A stretch of 64,000 bases of DNA from Haematobia irritans (Eukaryota; Arthropoda; Insecta; Diptera; Muscidae). A program made the translations under genes and the position numbers. The DNA lies in the NCBI RefSeq assembly GCF_050003625.1, contig NC_134400.1:68156126-68220125 (forward strand). The letters run 5' to 3'. The notes under the pieces were generated by a model. It had not been told where the DNA came from and made no database searches. It saw only the letters and a list, made by a program, of their open reading frames with translations. The first letter of the stretch is position 1. Every line of letters begins with the position of its first letter. Positions 32,916-42,312 of this stretch are shown here, piece by piece.

Positions 32916-34361
32916 CAGTTACTACGTGCTCATCCGAACGTTCATTTTCAACAATGAAGAGATTCATGGCTGAACAAGAAGGTTAAATCATGGGGCCATA
33001 TGATTACAATTTTTTTATTTCGACCAAATTTTAAGATGTCAAAATCATATGTTTATGGTGATTGCAGCTCTCCAAATGACACTGCATAGCTGGAGAATTG
33101 TTCAAAGATGACTTGAGTATCTTGATAACATATTCCAGACCCAAAATACCAAGCACATCAGTTTTTAAACTGCATCATAAACTGTTTTTGTTAATAGATG
33201 GCGAATATCCATTTGACTGACTTCCATTATTAACTTTGGTCTCATATCGGCGTTCCTCGGATGAATTATCCACTTCACAATAACTCATAGGTGACGCAAT
33301 TAAATTTGAACCTTTATTTTTCTCTGGATTTGAATTATTTTTTCAGGACAATTGAAGGAATAAATAATTGCCACTTTTACCAATGCCATACGATTCTTTT
33401 ATCAGCTGATTTTGACTTCTTAAAATTGTAAACAACATATTGAAATTTGTTGTTTTTGTTATCATGATTCAACCTCCTTATTCAGCCAAGGAAGAGATTA
33501 AAGACGTAACTTAGAAATTCGACTAGCGAGAGTAGACTCAAATGATTGGCATTAATGTCGGTTCATCGCCGAATAAATGTGCCGACTGAAGAAGTCATTG
33601 ATTTATTTGCTGCCCAAAAAGCCCGTCGGTTCAATTTAATATTATAAAAATATTGTATACATACCTATGCATAATTAAAATTTTCTACACATGAGATTAT
33701 ATGAATATTTTTTTTTAAGTTGAACCCCCCCCCGAATTAAAATCCTGGCTACGGCCTTGGTCAACCTGCAATAAAATCCTTGGACTCTGTGTTCCTTAAC
33801 TCGAAAACGGCCATAGACTGCCGCAAATCTCTCAACGAGATGGCTGAGCAGTACAATATTCACCTAACATGGGTGCCTGGCCATAGGAACATACCGGGGA
33901 ACTGCGAAGCAGATGTGTTAGCAAGGCTAGGAACTACCTTACATATTCCAGGGGAACTAGAATCTGTTGGTATGCCTCTGGCCACCTGCAAGCTCTTACT
34001 GCGTGAGAAGGCTGTTATGATGGCCAATATTCGATGGGAAAATTGCAAGGGTTGTAACGACACCAAGCAAGTATGGCCCCATTTAAACTTAAACCGCATA
34101 CTAGATATGCTTGTGTTCTCACGGCGTGAGATAGCACTCCCGATATCTGCTATAACAGGTCGCTGCCTGATAGGCGAATTTGCAAAAACTATAGGTGCGA
34201 AGTATAATGACTATTGTATAAGCTGTCATGATGTGGAGGAAAAGGAATCAATTAAACACCTCTTGTGTGAGTGTCCTGCTTTTTGTGTAAGGCGTAAGCG
34301 AATTTTAGGAGCATATAGCTTTAGATTACTGGCTGACCTGGAAAACGTTAACTTAAGCACA

Positions 34362-35345
34362 CCCTCATAAAAAATCGCTTCTGTAACATATACTCCCAAA
34401 CATATTTTGCTTCAAGCATATACATTTTTGGGTATTGCCCAAACATTTATATGTTTGATCTCTTCCAATATCTTTGATCTCTTCTGTTTGAAAAAATATT
34501 GGTCTAAACAATATATGTTTGGGTAGTCTAAGTTCCAAACATTTTGTATTTTTGCATCCAAATTCAATAATGTTGTCTTCCAATAAACAATATGTTATTA
34601 TGTGACCATATAATATGTTTGGAAGCATTTTGCACCCAAAAATATTATATGCTTAAAAAAATTCTCCCAAACAATATTGTGCTCAAAATTTTATTTATTT
34701 ATTTATATATTTACAATCATAATGAATTATGAAATTAAACAGGTAATATAGGTGCTAACAACATAGGTTTTTGACCTGAATGCTCAAAATTTTGTTTCTG
34801 CCCAATTGTATATTCCCCGACATCTTTCTCACTTCCACGAGATTTTTCAGTTCTTAGCACCTTTTTCTGTAATACAAACATTGTAGAAGAAATTATTCAA
34901 TTTTATGATTTTTTTTAATTTTAATTTTACCTTTTGCCGGACGGGGATTCGAACAGCGGACCACACAGTTTGTAAGGATCAAAGATGTAGCTGATCAATT
35001 GCCCAAGGAAAAATAAAATGTTAATTTTGTAATAACAAGCAACAACCACCAACTTAATTCAATATCGCTCCCTGTTAAATAGCGCTCCAAGCTACTAAAC
35101 ACATATATGTTTATAGGCTATTTCAAAATTAATATATGTTTGCATCCAAGCATATTATATTTACAAACATTTTATGTCCCAAACATAATATGTTCTAACA
35201 TATTAACATATATGTCCCAAACATGTTATGCTAGTTTATGAACATTATATGCTTGCGCTCAAAAATATTGTGTTTAAAAATTTGTGTTCCAAACATATAA
35301 TGTTTATAGTCAAACATATGAAAAACAGTCTTTTTCATCCGTGCA
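34362..35345. mobile_element. MITE-like insertion rich in CAAACATA motifs
   Basis: Interrupts the last codons of LINE A ORF2: the LINE reads TTAACTTAAGCA before and CAGTTTGTTAATG after it. Left end CACCCTCATAAAAAA, right end (other strand) CACGGATGAAAAAGACTG. Target duplication ambiguous (CA or GCA). Both arms contain many CAAACATATTATG/CATAATATGTTTG-type motifs in both orientations. The middle holds a tRNA-like stretch. Confidence 0.65.
34935..35006 (-). ncRNA. Degenerate tRNA-like sequence inside the CAAACATA element
   Basis: 72 nt on the minus strand with a B-box-like GTTCGAATCC at the expected place for a T arm. The acceptor stem does not pair and the A box is poor, so it is a tRNA-derived relic or a chance B box, not a functional tRNA. 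Confidence 0.3.
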
Positions 35346-35530
35346 GTTTGTTAATGTTTTTGGAGCAATCTGGTTGGTTCCACAAAAGTAAATAATAGAG
35401 AAGGTTCAGTGGTTAAGACTAGAAGTGCCCATATGTAATCGGTACTTTTAGTTAAATGTGGTATCACAATGGACTGAATAGTCTAAGTGAGTCTGAAATT
35501 TAATCGGGCTGCCACTTTAACCTAACCTAA

Positions 35531-36034
35531 CCTAGGGCGCAAAGGACTTTAATTCGAAAAAAATTGAAAAATCCACAAAAATCGTAAAACAATGGAATTT
35601 TTATTTTAAAAATTTATTTTTCCCATATGAAAAATTTCTTTTGCCCATATCTCCTTAAATATGCGTCCTAGAGGGAAAAGGACTTTAATTCGTGACCACC
35701 CCCAAAAAATTGAAAAATCCACCCAACAGCTAAAAAACTGCAATTTTTATATGAAAAATTTCTTTTCCCCATATCTCCTTAAATATGCCTCCTAGAGCGA
35801 AAAGGACTTTAATTCGTGACCACCACCCAAAAAATTGACTAATCCACCCAAAACCTAAAAAATTTAAATTTTTATATGAAAAACGTATTTAGCCCATATT
35901 CCTAAACTAAGCGCCCTAGAGCGAAAAGGACTTTAATCCGTGACCACCCCCCAAAAAATTGACAAATCCACCCAAAACCTAAAAAAAATTAATTTTTTAT
36001 ATGAAAAACTTATTTTTCCCATATTCCTAAACTA
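35531..36034 (-). repeat. ~125-bp satellite array, block 6
   Basis: Minus orientation. Ends at the target TA (36033-36034) of the Tc1/mariner element. Its last ~400 bp match, monomer by monomer, the block before 44715. Confidence 0.95.
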
Positions 36035-36186
36035 AAGGGTGATACGGTCAAAATTTGGTCAATATAAACTTGACGTATTTCTTTCAATTTTGAATTTAAA
36101 AAACCTGAACACCCCTCATTTTGTAGGTGTGTGTGTGTAGAATGTTGCTCCTATTTTGATTTTGGAATTACTCTTCAGTTGTCAAA

Positions 36187-36734
36187 ATGCCGTCCAAGCA
36201 AGAAGAGCAGCGTATCAAAATTTTGCTCGCGCATCGCGAAAATCCGAGCTACTCGCACGCAAAGCTGGCAAAATCGCTAAAAGTTGCCAAATCAACCGTT
36301 ACAAATGTAATTAAAGTGTTTGGGGAACGTTTGTCGACAGCCAGGAAGTCTGGATCGGGGGAAATCGAAAACCGGAAGCCGCTGAGACGACAAAGAGAGT
36401 TGCCGGAAGTTTCAAGTGAAACCCTAACCTCTCTCTCCGAGATGCCGCAAATAATCTGGGTGTATCGTCTACAACCGTGCATCGAGCCAAAAAACGAGCC
36501 GGACTATCGACTTACAAGAAGGTAGTGACTCCAAATCTCGATGATAAACAAAATACGACGGCAAAAGCGCGATCCCCGACGATGCTGACGAAGTTTGACT
36601 GCGTGGTAATGGACGACGAAACCTACGTCAAAGCCGACTACAAGCAGCTTCCGGGACAGGAGTTTTATACGGCAAAAGGAAGGGGAAAGGTAGCAGATAT
36701 TTTCAAGCACATAAAACTGTCAAAGTTCGCAAAG
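36187..36734 (+). pseudogene. Tc1/mariner transposase N-terminus and first catalytic region, copy 1
   Basis: ATG at 36187; residues 1-65 or so form a helix-turn-helix (YSHAKLAKSLKVAKSTVTNV) that binds the terminal repeats. A frameshift follows near 36390-36430, after which the frame shifts to one reading LRDAANNLGVSSTTVHRAKK (second HTH, about 36425-36510) and then VVMDDETYVKADYK with the first catalytic Asp (about 36606-36645). The LINE insertion interrupts after LSKFAK at 36734; the coding resumes at 41772. The frameshift and insertion make it non-functional. Confidence 0.85.
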
Positions 36735-36869
36735 GTTAGGTTAGGTTAAAGTGGCAGCCCGATTAAGATTCAGGCTCACTTAGACTATTCAGTCCATTGT
36801 GATACCACATTAACTAAAAGTACCTATTACATATGGGCACTTCTAGTTTTAACCGCTGAACCTTCTTGA

Positions 36870-39800
36870 TTATTTTTCTTTGTTGAACCAACCAGATTGT
36901 TCCAAAAATATTAGCAGACTGCTTAAGTTAACGTTTTCCAGATCCGCCAGTAATCTGAAGCTATATGCTCCTAAAAGTTGCTTGCGCTTTACACAAAATG
37001 CAGGACACTCACACAAGAGGTGTTTAATTGATTCTTTTTCCTCCGCATCATGACAGCTCATACAATAGTCATTATACTTCGCGCCAATAGTTTTTGCAAA
37101 ATCTCCTATCAGGCAGCGACCCGTTATAGCAGATATCAGGAGTGATATCTGACGTCTCGAGAACATTAGCATATCTAGTGTGCGGTTTAAGTTGAAATGG
37201 GGCCATATTTGCTTGGTGTCGTTACAACCCTTGCAATTCTCCCATCGAACATTTGCCATCATAACAGCCTTCTCACGCAGCATGAGCTTGCAGGTAGCTA
37301 GGGGCATACCAACAAATTCTAGTTCCCCTGGAATATGTAAGGTAGTCCCTAGCCTTGCCAACTCATCCGCTTCGCAGTTCCCCGGTATGTTCCTATGGCC
37401 AGGCACCCATATTAGGTGAATATTGTACTGCTCAGCCATCTCATTGAGAGATTTGCGGCAATCGATGGCCGTTTTCGAGTTGAGGAACACAGAGTCCAAG
37501 GATTTTATTGCAGGTTGACTGTCTGAGTATATATTAATGCCCACATTTTTTGGAACATTACTTCTCAGCCAATTCGCCACCTCTCTTATTGCTAATATTT
37601 CAGCCTGAAAAACACTACAGTGATCAGGTAATCTTTTCGCTATTCGAAGTTCCAGATCTTTAGAATATACTCCGAAACCCACTTGGCCATCCAATTTGGA
37701 GCCATCAGTGTAGAAATCTATATATCTTTTATTCCCCGGGGTCCGTGTACACCACGCCTCACTGTTGGGAATTAGAGTCTCAAACTTTTTGTCGAAAAGT
37801 GGGCTCGCCAAAGTGTAATCCACTACGTTAGGCACATCTGGCATTATTTTGAGGACCGAACTGTGACCGTAACTTTTTTCCGACCACAGCGATAGCTCGC
37901 GCAACCGCACAGCCGTTGTTGCAGCTGACTGTTTGGCCAAAATGTCTAAAGGCAATAGATGCAGTATGACATTAAGGGAGTTTGTTCCTGTCTTGCTGAA
38001 TGCACCTGAGATACACAAGCACGCCATACGCTGAACTTTGTCTAAACTTGTCGGCTGGTGAAGTGCCGGCCACCAGACTACAACACCATATAGCATTATA
38101 GGTCTAACCACTGCCGTGTATAGCCAATGTACAATTTTTGGTTTTAGTCCCCACTTTTTCCCTATTGCCTTTTTGCACGAGTATAAAGCTACCGTTGCTT
38201 TCCTCGCCCTTTCTTCAATATTAAGCTTAAAGTTCAGCTTCCTGTCCAAAATAACGCCAAGGTATTTTGCACACTCCCTAAAGGGAATTTCAATACCCCC
38301 TAAGGAAATGGGCCTAACCGTGGGAGTTTTGCGATCTTTGCAGTACATGACTATTTCTGTCTTTGCAGGATTTACCCCAAGACCATTATCTTTCGCCCAT
38401 TTCTCAGTCATCCGGAGGGCTCTCTGTATAATATCTCTAATTGTTGATGGGAATTTTCCCCTGACTGCTATCGCCACATCATCTGCGTATGCCACCACTT
38501 CTATCCTTTCTTTTTCTAGGGAAACCAGAAGGTCGTTTATAGCGACATTCCAAAGAAGAGGTGATAGAACTCCTCCTTGAGGAGTGCCTCTGTTCACATA
38601 CTTTTGTATGTTTGCTTGTCCTAGTGTGGCTGAAATACGTCTCTTCATTAGCAGTTCGTCTAGCAGCCTGAGTATACATGGATCAACATTCAGAGTTGTC
38701 AGTCCATTTAATATCGAGCTCGGATGGACATTATTGAACGCCCCTTCGATGTCTAGAAACGCCACGATTGTGTATTCTTTGACAGATAGTGAGCTTTCAA
38801 TAAAGCTGACTAGTTCATGTAGTGCGGTCTCAGTAGACCTGCCCTTCGAGTATGCATGCTGTCGTTTCGAAAACAAACTTGAATCGATGCTAGTTCTAAG
38901 ATAAATATCTATCATCCTCTCCAGAGTCTTAAGTAGGAATGAGGATAAGCTGATTGGTCGGAAATCCTTCGCCCTCGAGTGAGAGGCTTTTCCCGCTTTA
39001 GGTATGAAAACGACTTTTGTTTCCCTCCACTTTCCTGGGATATATGATAAGTTGATACATCCTTTATATATCACCGACAACCAGGGGATAATTTTGTCAG
39101 TTACAGCTTGTAACTCCGCCGGAGTAATTCCATCAGGTCCAGGGGATTTGAATGGTCCAAAGCTATTTAGCGCCCATCTTATTCTAGTTTCCGATACAAT
39201 TTCCTCGACAGGAAACGACCGCTGAGCAACTGTGGCACCGCCAGTACATGGTTGAACCGTCTGATTTCCAGGAAAATGTGTGTCCAATAGTACCTCCAGC
39301 GTCTCCTCACTGGACGTCGTCCAATTGCCCTCCGATGTTTTAATGAAACCTGGAGCGGAGTTGGTGGATGCTAGAACCTTCCGTAGTCTGGAAGCCTCGG
39401 ACGTATTCTCAATACTGCTGCAGTAAGCATTCCAAGAGTTATGCTGAGCCTTTCTCAGTTCTCGCTTGTATCCTCTCAGATTCTTCTTGTAAGCGTCCCA
39501 GTCCTCAGGGGCTCTGGTGGACTTTGCCTTGTTAAAGAGCTTCCTGCAGGATTTCCTCATATTACTTAATTCCGTAGACCACCATGGTGGTCGATGTTTC
39601 CCCCTTGGCTTTCCTCTAGGGCATGCAGCTTTCAGTGAGATGTTGAAGGCCTTAGTAATCCGCTCCACTGCGTGTTCGATATCTTGCACATTTCTCATAT
39701 TTGTCTCTGTTATTTCCGGTATCATCATATTGAACGATTCCCTATACCTATTCCAGTCAGCTTTCCTAACATTTGGCGGAAATATGATCTTGGTGATATG

Positions 39801-40475
39801 AACATCAAATTTGAAACTGATGTAGCGATGATCTGAGAAGCTGTGTTCACTTAAAACCTGCCACTCAGATATCATTTCATTCAGTTCTTGCGAGGCCAAG
39901 GTGATGTCCAAAACCTCTTGCCTGTTTTTAGTGACAAAGGTTGGGACATCTCCCTTGTTGCAAACTACCAGATTAGTACGCAAAATAAACTCTATTAGCG
40001 ACTCTCCCCTTGCATTAGTATCACTACTTCCCCATATACTATGATGTGCATTCGCATCGCATCCCATAATGAGTTTCGTCTTTGTTTTCAGTGACTCCTC
40101 CACTAAGGTCTTAACGGCATATGGAGGCATCTCCCTGTCATGTCCCATGTAGACCGAAGATACCCAATATTTGCATTTGGCTATTTCTAAACTTGCAACG
40201 ACAGTGTCTGTATTGCACATTGAAGGAAGCAGAAACAAATTGAGCTCGTTTTTAGCAATTATACAGGCTCGATTTATATCATTACCAGTATACTGCAATA
40301 GTTTGAACCCCGGAGTACTTAATTCACATATTTTGTTTTTATAAACATATGGTTCTTGAATAAGAACTATATCTATGTCCCCTTTCATCAGGAGAACTTT
40401 TAAGGCAGCACATGCAGCCTTACAATGATGAAGATTTATCTGGAGGATCCGTAGGACCATCGAGATTTTCAACAA
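36870..40475 (-). CDS. LINE copy B ORF2: endonuclease, reverse transcriptase, RNase H (1201 aa)
   Basis: Uninterrupted. Residues 1-230: APE-type endonuclease with QINLHH (Asn14), IQEP (Glu41), GCDANAHH (about 138-144) and SDHRYISF (about 214-221). Residues about 420-800: RT with KDFRPISLSS, FLDIEGAFNN, TPQGGVLSPLLWN and the YADD catalytic box near 660. RNase H from about 918: YTDGS, QAEILAIRE, YSDSQPA, GHRNIPGNCEADELA (the D-E-D-D set). Near 1135 a cysteine cluster CMSCHDAEEKESIKHLLCEC. All catalytic residues I can check are present. It nicks target DNA and copies LINE RNA there. The start overlaps the ORF1 end by 56 nt; an internal Met at residue 6 is an alternative start. Confidence 0.9.
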   Translation of the reverse strand: MLKISMVLRILQINLHHCKAACAALKVLLMKGDIDIVLIQEPYVYKNKICELSTPGFKLLQYTGNDINRACIIAKNELNLFLLPSMCNTDTVVASLEIAKCKYWVSSVYMGHDREMPPYAVKTLVEESLKTKTKLIMGCDANAHHSIWGSSDTNARGESLIEFILRTNLVVCNKGDVPTFVTKNRQEVLDITLASQELNEMISEWQVLSEHSFSDHRYISFKFDVHITKIIFPPNVRKADWNRYRESFNMMIPEITETNMRNVQDIEHAVERITKAFNISLKAACPRGKPRGKHRPPWWSTELSNMRKSCRKLFNKAKSTRAPEDWDAYKKNLRGYKRELRKAQHNSWNAYCSSIENTSEASRLRKVLASTNSAPGFIKTSEGNWTTSSEETLEVLLDTHFPGNQTVQPCTGGATVAQRSFPVEEIVSETRIRWALNSFGPFKSPGPDGITPAELQAVTDKIIPWLSVIYKGCINLSYIPGKWRETKVVFIPKAGKASHSRAKDFRPISLSSFLLKTLERMIDIYLRTSIDSSLFSKRQHAYSKGRSTETALHELVSFIESSLSVKEYTIVAFLDIEGAFNNVHPSSILNGLTTLNVDPCILRLLDELLMKRRISATLGQANIQKYVNRGTPQGGVLSPLLWNVAINDLLVSLEKERIEVVAYADDVAIAVRGKFPSTIRDIIQRALRMTEKWAKDNGLGVNPAKTEIVMYCKDRKTPTVRPISLGGIEIPFRECAKYLGVILDRKLNFKLNIEERARKATVALYSCKKAIGKKWGLKPKIVHWLYTAVVRPIMLYGVVVWWPALHQPTSLDKVQRMACLCISGAFSKTGTNSLNVILHLLPLDILAKQSAATTAVRLRELSLWSEKSYGHSSVLKIMPDVPNVVDYTLASPLFDKKFETLIPNSEAWCTRTPGNKRYIDFYTDGSKLDGQVGFGVYSKDLELRIAKRLPDHCSVFQAEILAIREVANWLRSNVPKNVGINIYSDSQPAIKSLDSVFLNSKTAIDCRKSLNEMAEQYNIHLIWVPGHRNIPGNCEADELARLGTTLHIPGELEFVGMPLATCKLMLREKAVMMANVRWENCKGCNDTKQIWPHFNLNRTLDMLMFSRRQISLLISAITGRCLIGDFAKTIGAKYNDYCMSCHDAEEKESIKHLLCECPAFCVKRKQLLGAYSFRLLADLENVNLSSLLIFLEQSGWFNKEK

Positions 40476-41649
40476 CCGTCACATCAGCCGCTTCAATCGA
40501 GTCATCAAGAATGTCCTCTTCAGAGATATCGGTGACTCTCGCAATAACCATAGGTTCAACTTTGGTGAGTTCTGAGGCAGTAGAAGCCTCCTCACGCATA
40601 CGGTATCTATCCATGTCTTCAAATGTCTTGGTATCCCCCTCGACTTCGCAAGAGGATCCGCTTACTTCTGATTCAGACAGAGGCTTGTCCATTTCTGAAT
40701 CCTTTAGCTGATCGTTTTTATACACCTTCATTTGGATATAATGAAAGCCATAACATACACGGCCCTGGGACTTTGCCAGATGTGGCAAAGACTGAGTGTT
40801 CAATATGAACACTGCATGCCGTCTTGGTCCATCCACTTCATCCAAACGGCCAACCTTCCAATCAGTTGTTGGAAGATCTGGATTGCATTGTTTCAGTCTA
40901 TTTAAAATAGATTCAGGGTCAGGAGGGTTTGCAGGTATCCACGCATGTGCTCTTGGTCTAGCCGGTATGTCTTTCTTCTCGACTAACTCTAGAGCAGCTC
41001 CTTCCCAAACTTCACCAATTAGTATCAGAGCAGCTTTAAAACATTCTATAGACCCCTGGTCTTCAAATGCGACTAGCTTAAATCGTCCTTGATACCAACC
41101 AGCCTCTTGGTGTCGAGGATCTGGGCCGGGAAACTTTTCCAGCACCTGTGAGTAGACGCCAGACAAAGCATTCTCAATTTCCCCCCATTTTTGCTTTGGA
41201 ACCATACCGTCCAATGCTCCTTTATTTATGATAGCCATCACAAGGCTGTCTTTAGCAACTGAGGCAAACGATCGTTGATCCCTTTTGGAGGATGGCAGCT
41301 CATCCGGTGATCGTTCCCTTTTTCCAGCCTCAAGAATTCCTTGAGCCCATTTTAAGGAATCACTTTGTTTAGCCGACAACGTGCTTGGGTCGACTGATCC
41401 TAATTTCTTTAGGATAAACAAAGCATTTCTGCGTTCTTTGAATCTCTTTCGTGAGGGATTACCTCCTTTTGATGCCGTTACCTTGGAAAAGGTCCGACTT
41501 GTCAAATTGTCGCCACCTGTCGACCCGTCTACAGGTCGACTAATTGGGCCTAACTCTTGGTCATTGCCCAAATTTATAACTTCAGTCGATACCCGTCCAC
41601 TGGGCCCTGAAGTTAGCAACCCAGTGGATGTCTTTGAATTTCTCTGCAT
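40420..41649 (-). CDS. LINE copy B ORF1 protein (409 aa)
   Basis: Complete frame from ATG at 41649, about 110 bp inside the element's 5' end, in a CCACCATGC context. N-terminal ~110 residues are Ser/Thr/Gly/Arg rich and basic (GNPSRKRFKERR), suited to RNA binding; the middle contains WAQGILEAGKRERSPDEL. The C-terminal part has DWKVGRLDEVDGPRRHAVF and ...YGFHYIQMKVY, resembling the DUF4780-type ORF1 domain of insect LINEs (from memory, unconfirmed). No CCHC knuckle is seen. It ends 56 nt inside ORF2, so ORF2 is probably translated by reinitiation or coupling. It would coat LINE RNA and form the retrotransposition particle. Confidence 0.85.
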   Translation of the reverse strand: MQRNSKTSTGLLTSGPSGRVSTEVINLGNDQELGPISRPVDGSTGGDNLTSRTFSKVTASKGGNPSRKRFKERRNALFILKKLGSVDPSTLSAKQSDSLKWAQGILEAGKRERSPDELPSSKRDQRSFASVAKDSLVMAIINKGALDGMVPKQKWGEIENALSGVYSQVLEKFPGPDPRHQEAGWYQGRFKLVAFEDQGSIECFKAALILIGEVWEGAALELVEKKDIPARPRAHAWIPANPPDPESILNRLKQCNPDLPTTDWKVGRLDEVDGPRRHAVFILNTQSLPHLAKSQGRVCYGFHYIQMKVYKNDQLKDSEMDKPLSESEVSGSSCEVEGDTKTFEDMDRYRMREEASTASELTKVEPMVIARVTDISEEDILDDSIEAADVTVVENLDGPTDPPDKSSSL

Positions 41650-41759
41650 GGTGGCCTAATATCCCACCACACTTGAAATTCGTAGTAGGTACTTATTACG
41701 ATGATTTTATCCGCTATTAAAAAACACGTCCGTTCCGTTCGACGGTTGAAATACAATAC

Positions 41760-42185
41760 AAGTTCGCAAAGAAATATCTGGTTTGGCAAGCCATCTGTAC
41801 CTGTGGCTTGAAAAGCAGCATTTTCATAGCTTCCGGGACTGTCAACCAAGAAATTTACGTGAAAGAGTGTTTGAATAAACGTCTGCTGCCTTTCCTGAAG
41901 AAACACGATTGTTCCGTACTGTCATCTTTGGCATCTTGCCATTAAGGTAAAAAGGCCATGGAGTGGTACGCCGCCAACAACGTGCAGGTGGTTCCCAAGG
42001 ACAATAACCCTCCCAACACGCCAGAGCTCCGCCCAATTGAGAAATACTGGGCTATTGTCAAGCGGAACCTAAAGAAGACCAAAAAAACTGCTAAGGACGA
42101 GCAGCAGTTCAAGGCAAACTGGCTTTCTGCGGCAGGTGTCAAGCGTGAGGCCCGGCAATTCGGATTTGGAAAAGCGAAATCCTAA
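41760..42185 (+). pseudogene. Tc1/mariner transposase C-terminus, copy 1
   Basis: Resumes with KKYLVWQAICTCGLKSSIFIAS. The region of the second catalytic Asp reads SSLASCH and is followed by an in-frame TAA (about 41942) where copy 2 has TAC. The third catalytic residue is kept in PNTPELRPIEKYWAI. If an Asp stood at the second Ser of SSLAS, the spacing to the Glu would be 37 residues (DD37E). A deletion removes about 36 bp near 42130 compared with copy 2 (AAGVKREARQFGFGKAKS directly after NWLS). Dead. Confidence 0.85.
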
Positions 42186-42312
42186 CTGAATATTTTTCCT
42201 GAATTTTATACTAATTGAACTTGAAAAAGAAATTTAATTTGATTTTTTAAATAAACGATTTCACCGATTTACACGCGTTTTCCCTTGACCAAATTTTGAC
42301 CGTATCACCCTT

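Larger units (their letters stand above)
31844..32965 (+). pseudogene. hAT transposase C-terminal (hATC) remnant, split by nested insertion
   Basis: Reading ...ILVTLPVT (to 31886), skipping the nested element plus one target duplication copy, then TCSSERSFSTMKR (from 32924) gives the (T/S)xSxERxFSxxK signature of the hAT dimerisation domain. Only about 35 residues are recognisable. hAT transposases cut and paste their element with 8-bp duplications, consistent with the surrounding element. Non-functional. Confidence 0.75.
31407..33759 (+). mobile_element. hAT transposon remnant, 2,353 bp, in LINE A
   Basis: Perfect 8-bp target duplication GTCAACCT (31399-31406, 33760-33767) and terminal inverted repeat CAAGGCCGTA followed on both sides by a C/G homopolymer region. 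A coding trace of the hAT C-terminal dimerisation domain is present: TLPVT at the end of 31844-31886 and T-C-S-S-E-R-S-F-S-T-M-K-R from 32924, split by the nested element 31887-32915. The rest of the transposase is not recognisable. Confidence 0.85.
31196..34370 (+). pseudogene. LINE copy A RNase H domain and C-terminal knuckle, split by a hAT element
   Basis: RNase H starts at about 31196 with DFYTDGSKLNGQVGFG, carries QAEILAIREVVNWL and IYSDSQP, and is cut at 31406 by the 2,353-bp hAT element. It resumes at 33768 with AIKSLDSVFLN, GHRNIPGNCEADVLARLG and the cysteine cluster CISCHDVEEKESIKHLLCEC, ending at 34362, where a MITE-like element is inserted. RNase H removes RNA template strands during target-primed reverse transcription. 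This copy is broken three ways. Confidence 0.85.
19089..35530 (+). mobile_element. LINE copy A (RNase H-bearing, LOA-like), rearranged and with nested insertions
   Basis: Starts TTTTTCAACCGTCGAAC near 19095, as in the intact copy B, and ends in the LINE tail with (CCTAA)n at 35530. A target duplication is likely: CCTATGGCG (19080-19088) and CCTAGGGCG (35531-35539), one mismatch. Between the ends are ORF1 (frameshifted), a 2,324-bp segment repeated in tandem (19878-29526), a shorter duplication near 29527, the rest of ORF2, and four foreign insertions (20037-20610, 31407-33759 with 31887-32915 nested in it, and about 34362-35345). No intact protein remains. Confidence 0.85.
36735..41759 (-). 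mobile_element. LINE copy B, full length (5,025 bp), apparently intact
   Basis: Minus orientation, inserted in the Tc1/mariner transposase gene with a perfect 12-bp target duplication AAGTTCGCAAAG (36723-36734 and 41760-41771). Contains ORF1 and ORF2 complete and overlapping, a 5' UTR of about 110 bp, and a 3' UTR ending in the CCTAA-type tail. APE endonuclease plus RT plus RNase H places it in the I/LOA group; LOA-like is my best guess from ORF content. Confidence 0.9.
36035..42312 (+). mobile_element. Tc1/mariner-like (DD37E-type) element copy 1, split by LINE copy B
   Basis: Terminal inverted repeats AAGGGTGATACGGTCAAAAT at both ends, flanked by TA (36033-36034, 42313-42314). Encodes transposase remnants at 36187-36734 and 41760-42185. 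The full-length LINE copy B sits at 36735-41759. Without the LINE the element is about 1.25 kb, the usual size of Tc1/mariner elements. Confidence 0.9.

Noticed and set aside
34935..35006. Functional tRNA gene
   Set aside because: Only a B-box-like motif is present; the acceptor stem does not pair and the anticodon arm is not well formed.
36249..36482. Minus-strand frame opposite the mariner transposase N-terminus
   Set aside because: It mirrors the coding strand of the helix-turn-helix region, has no domain, and occurs only because the sense strand is open.
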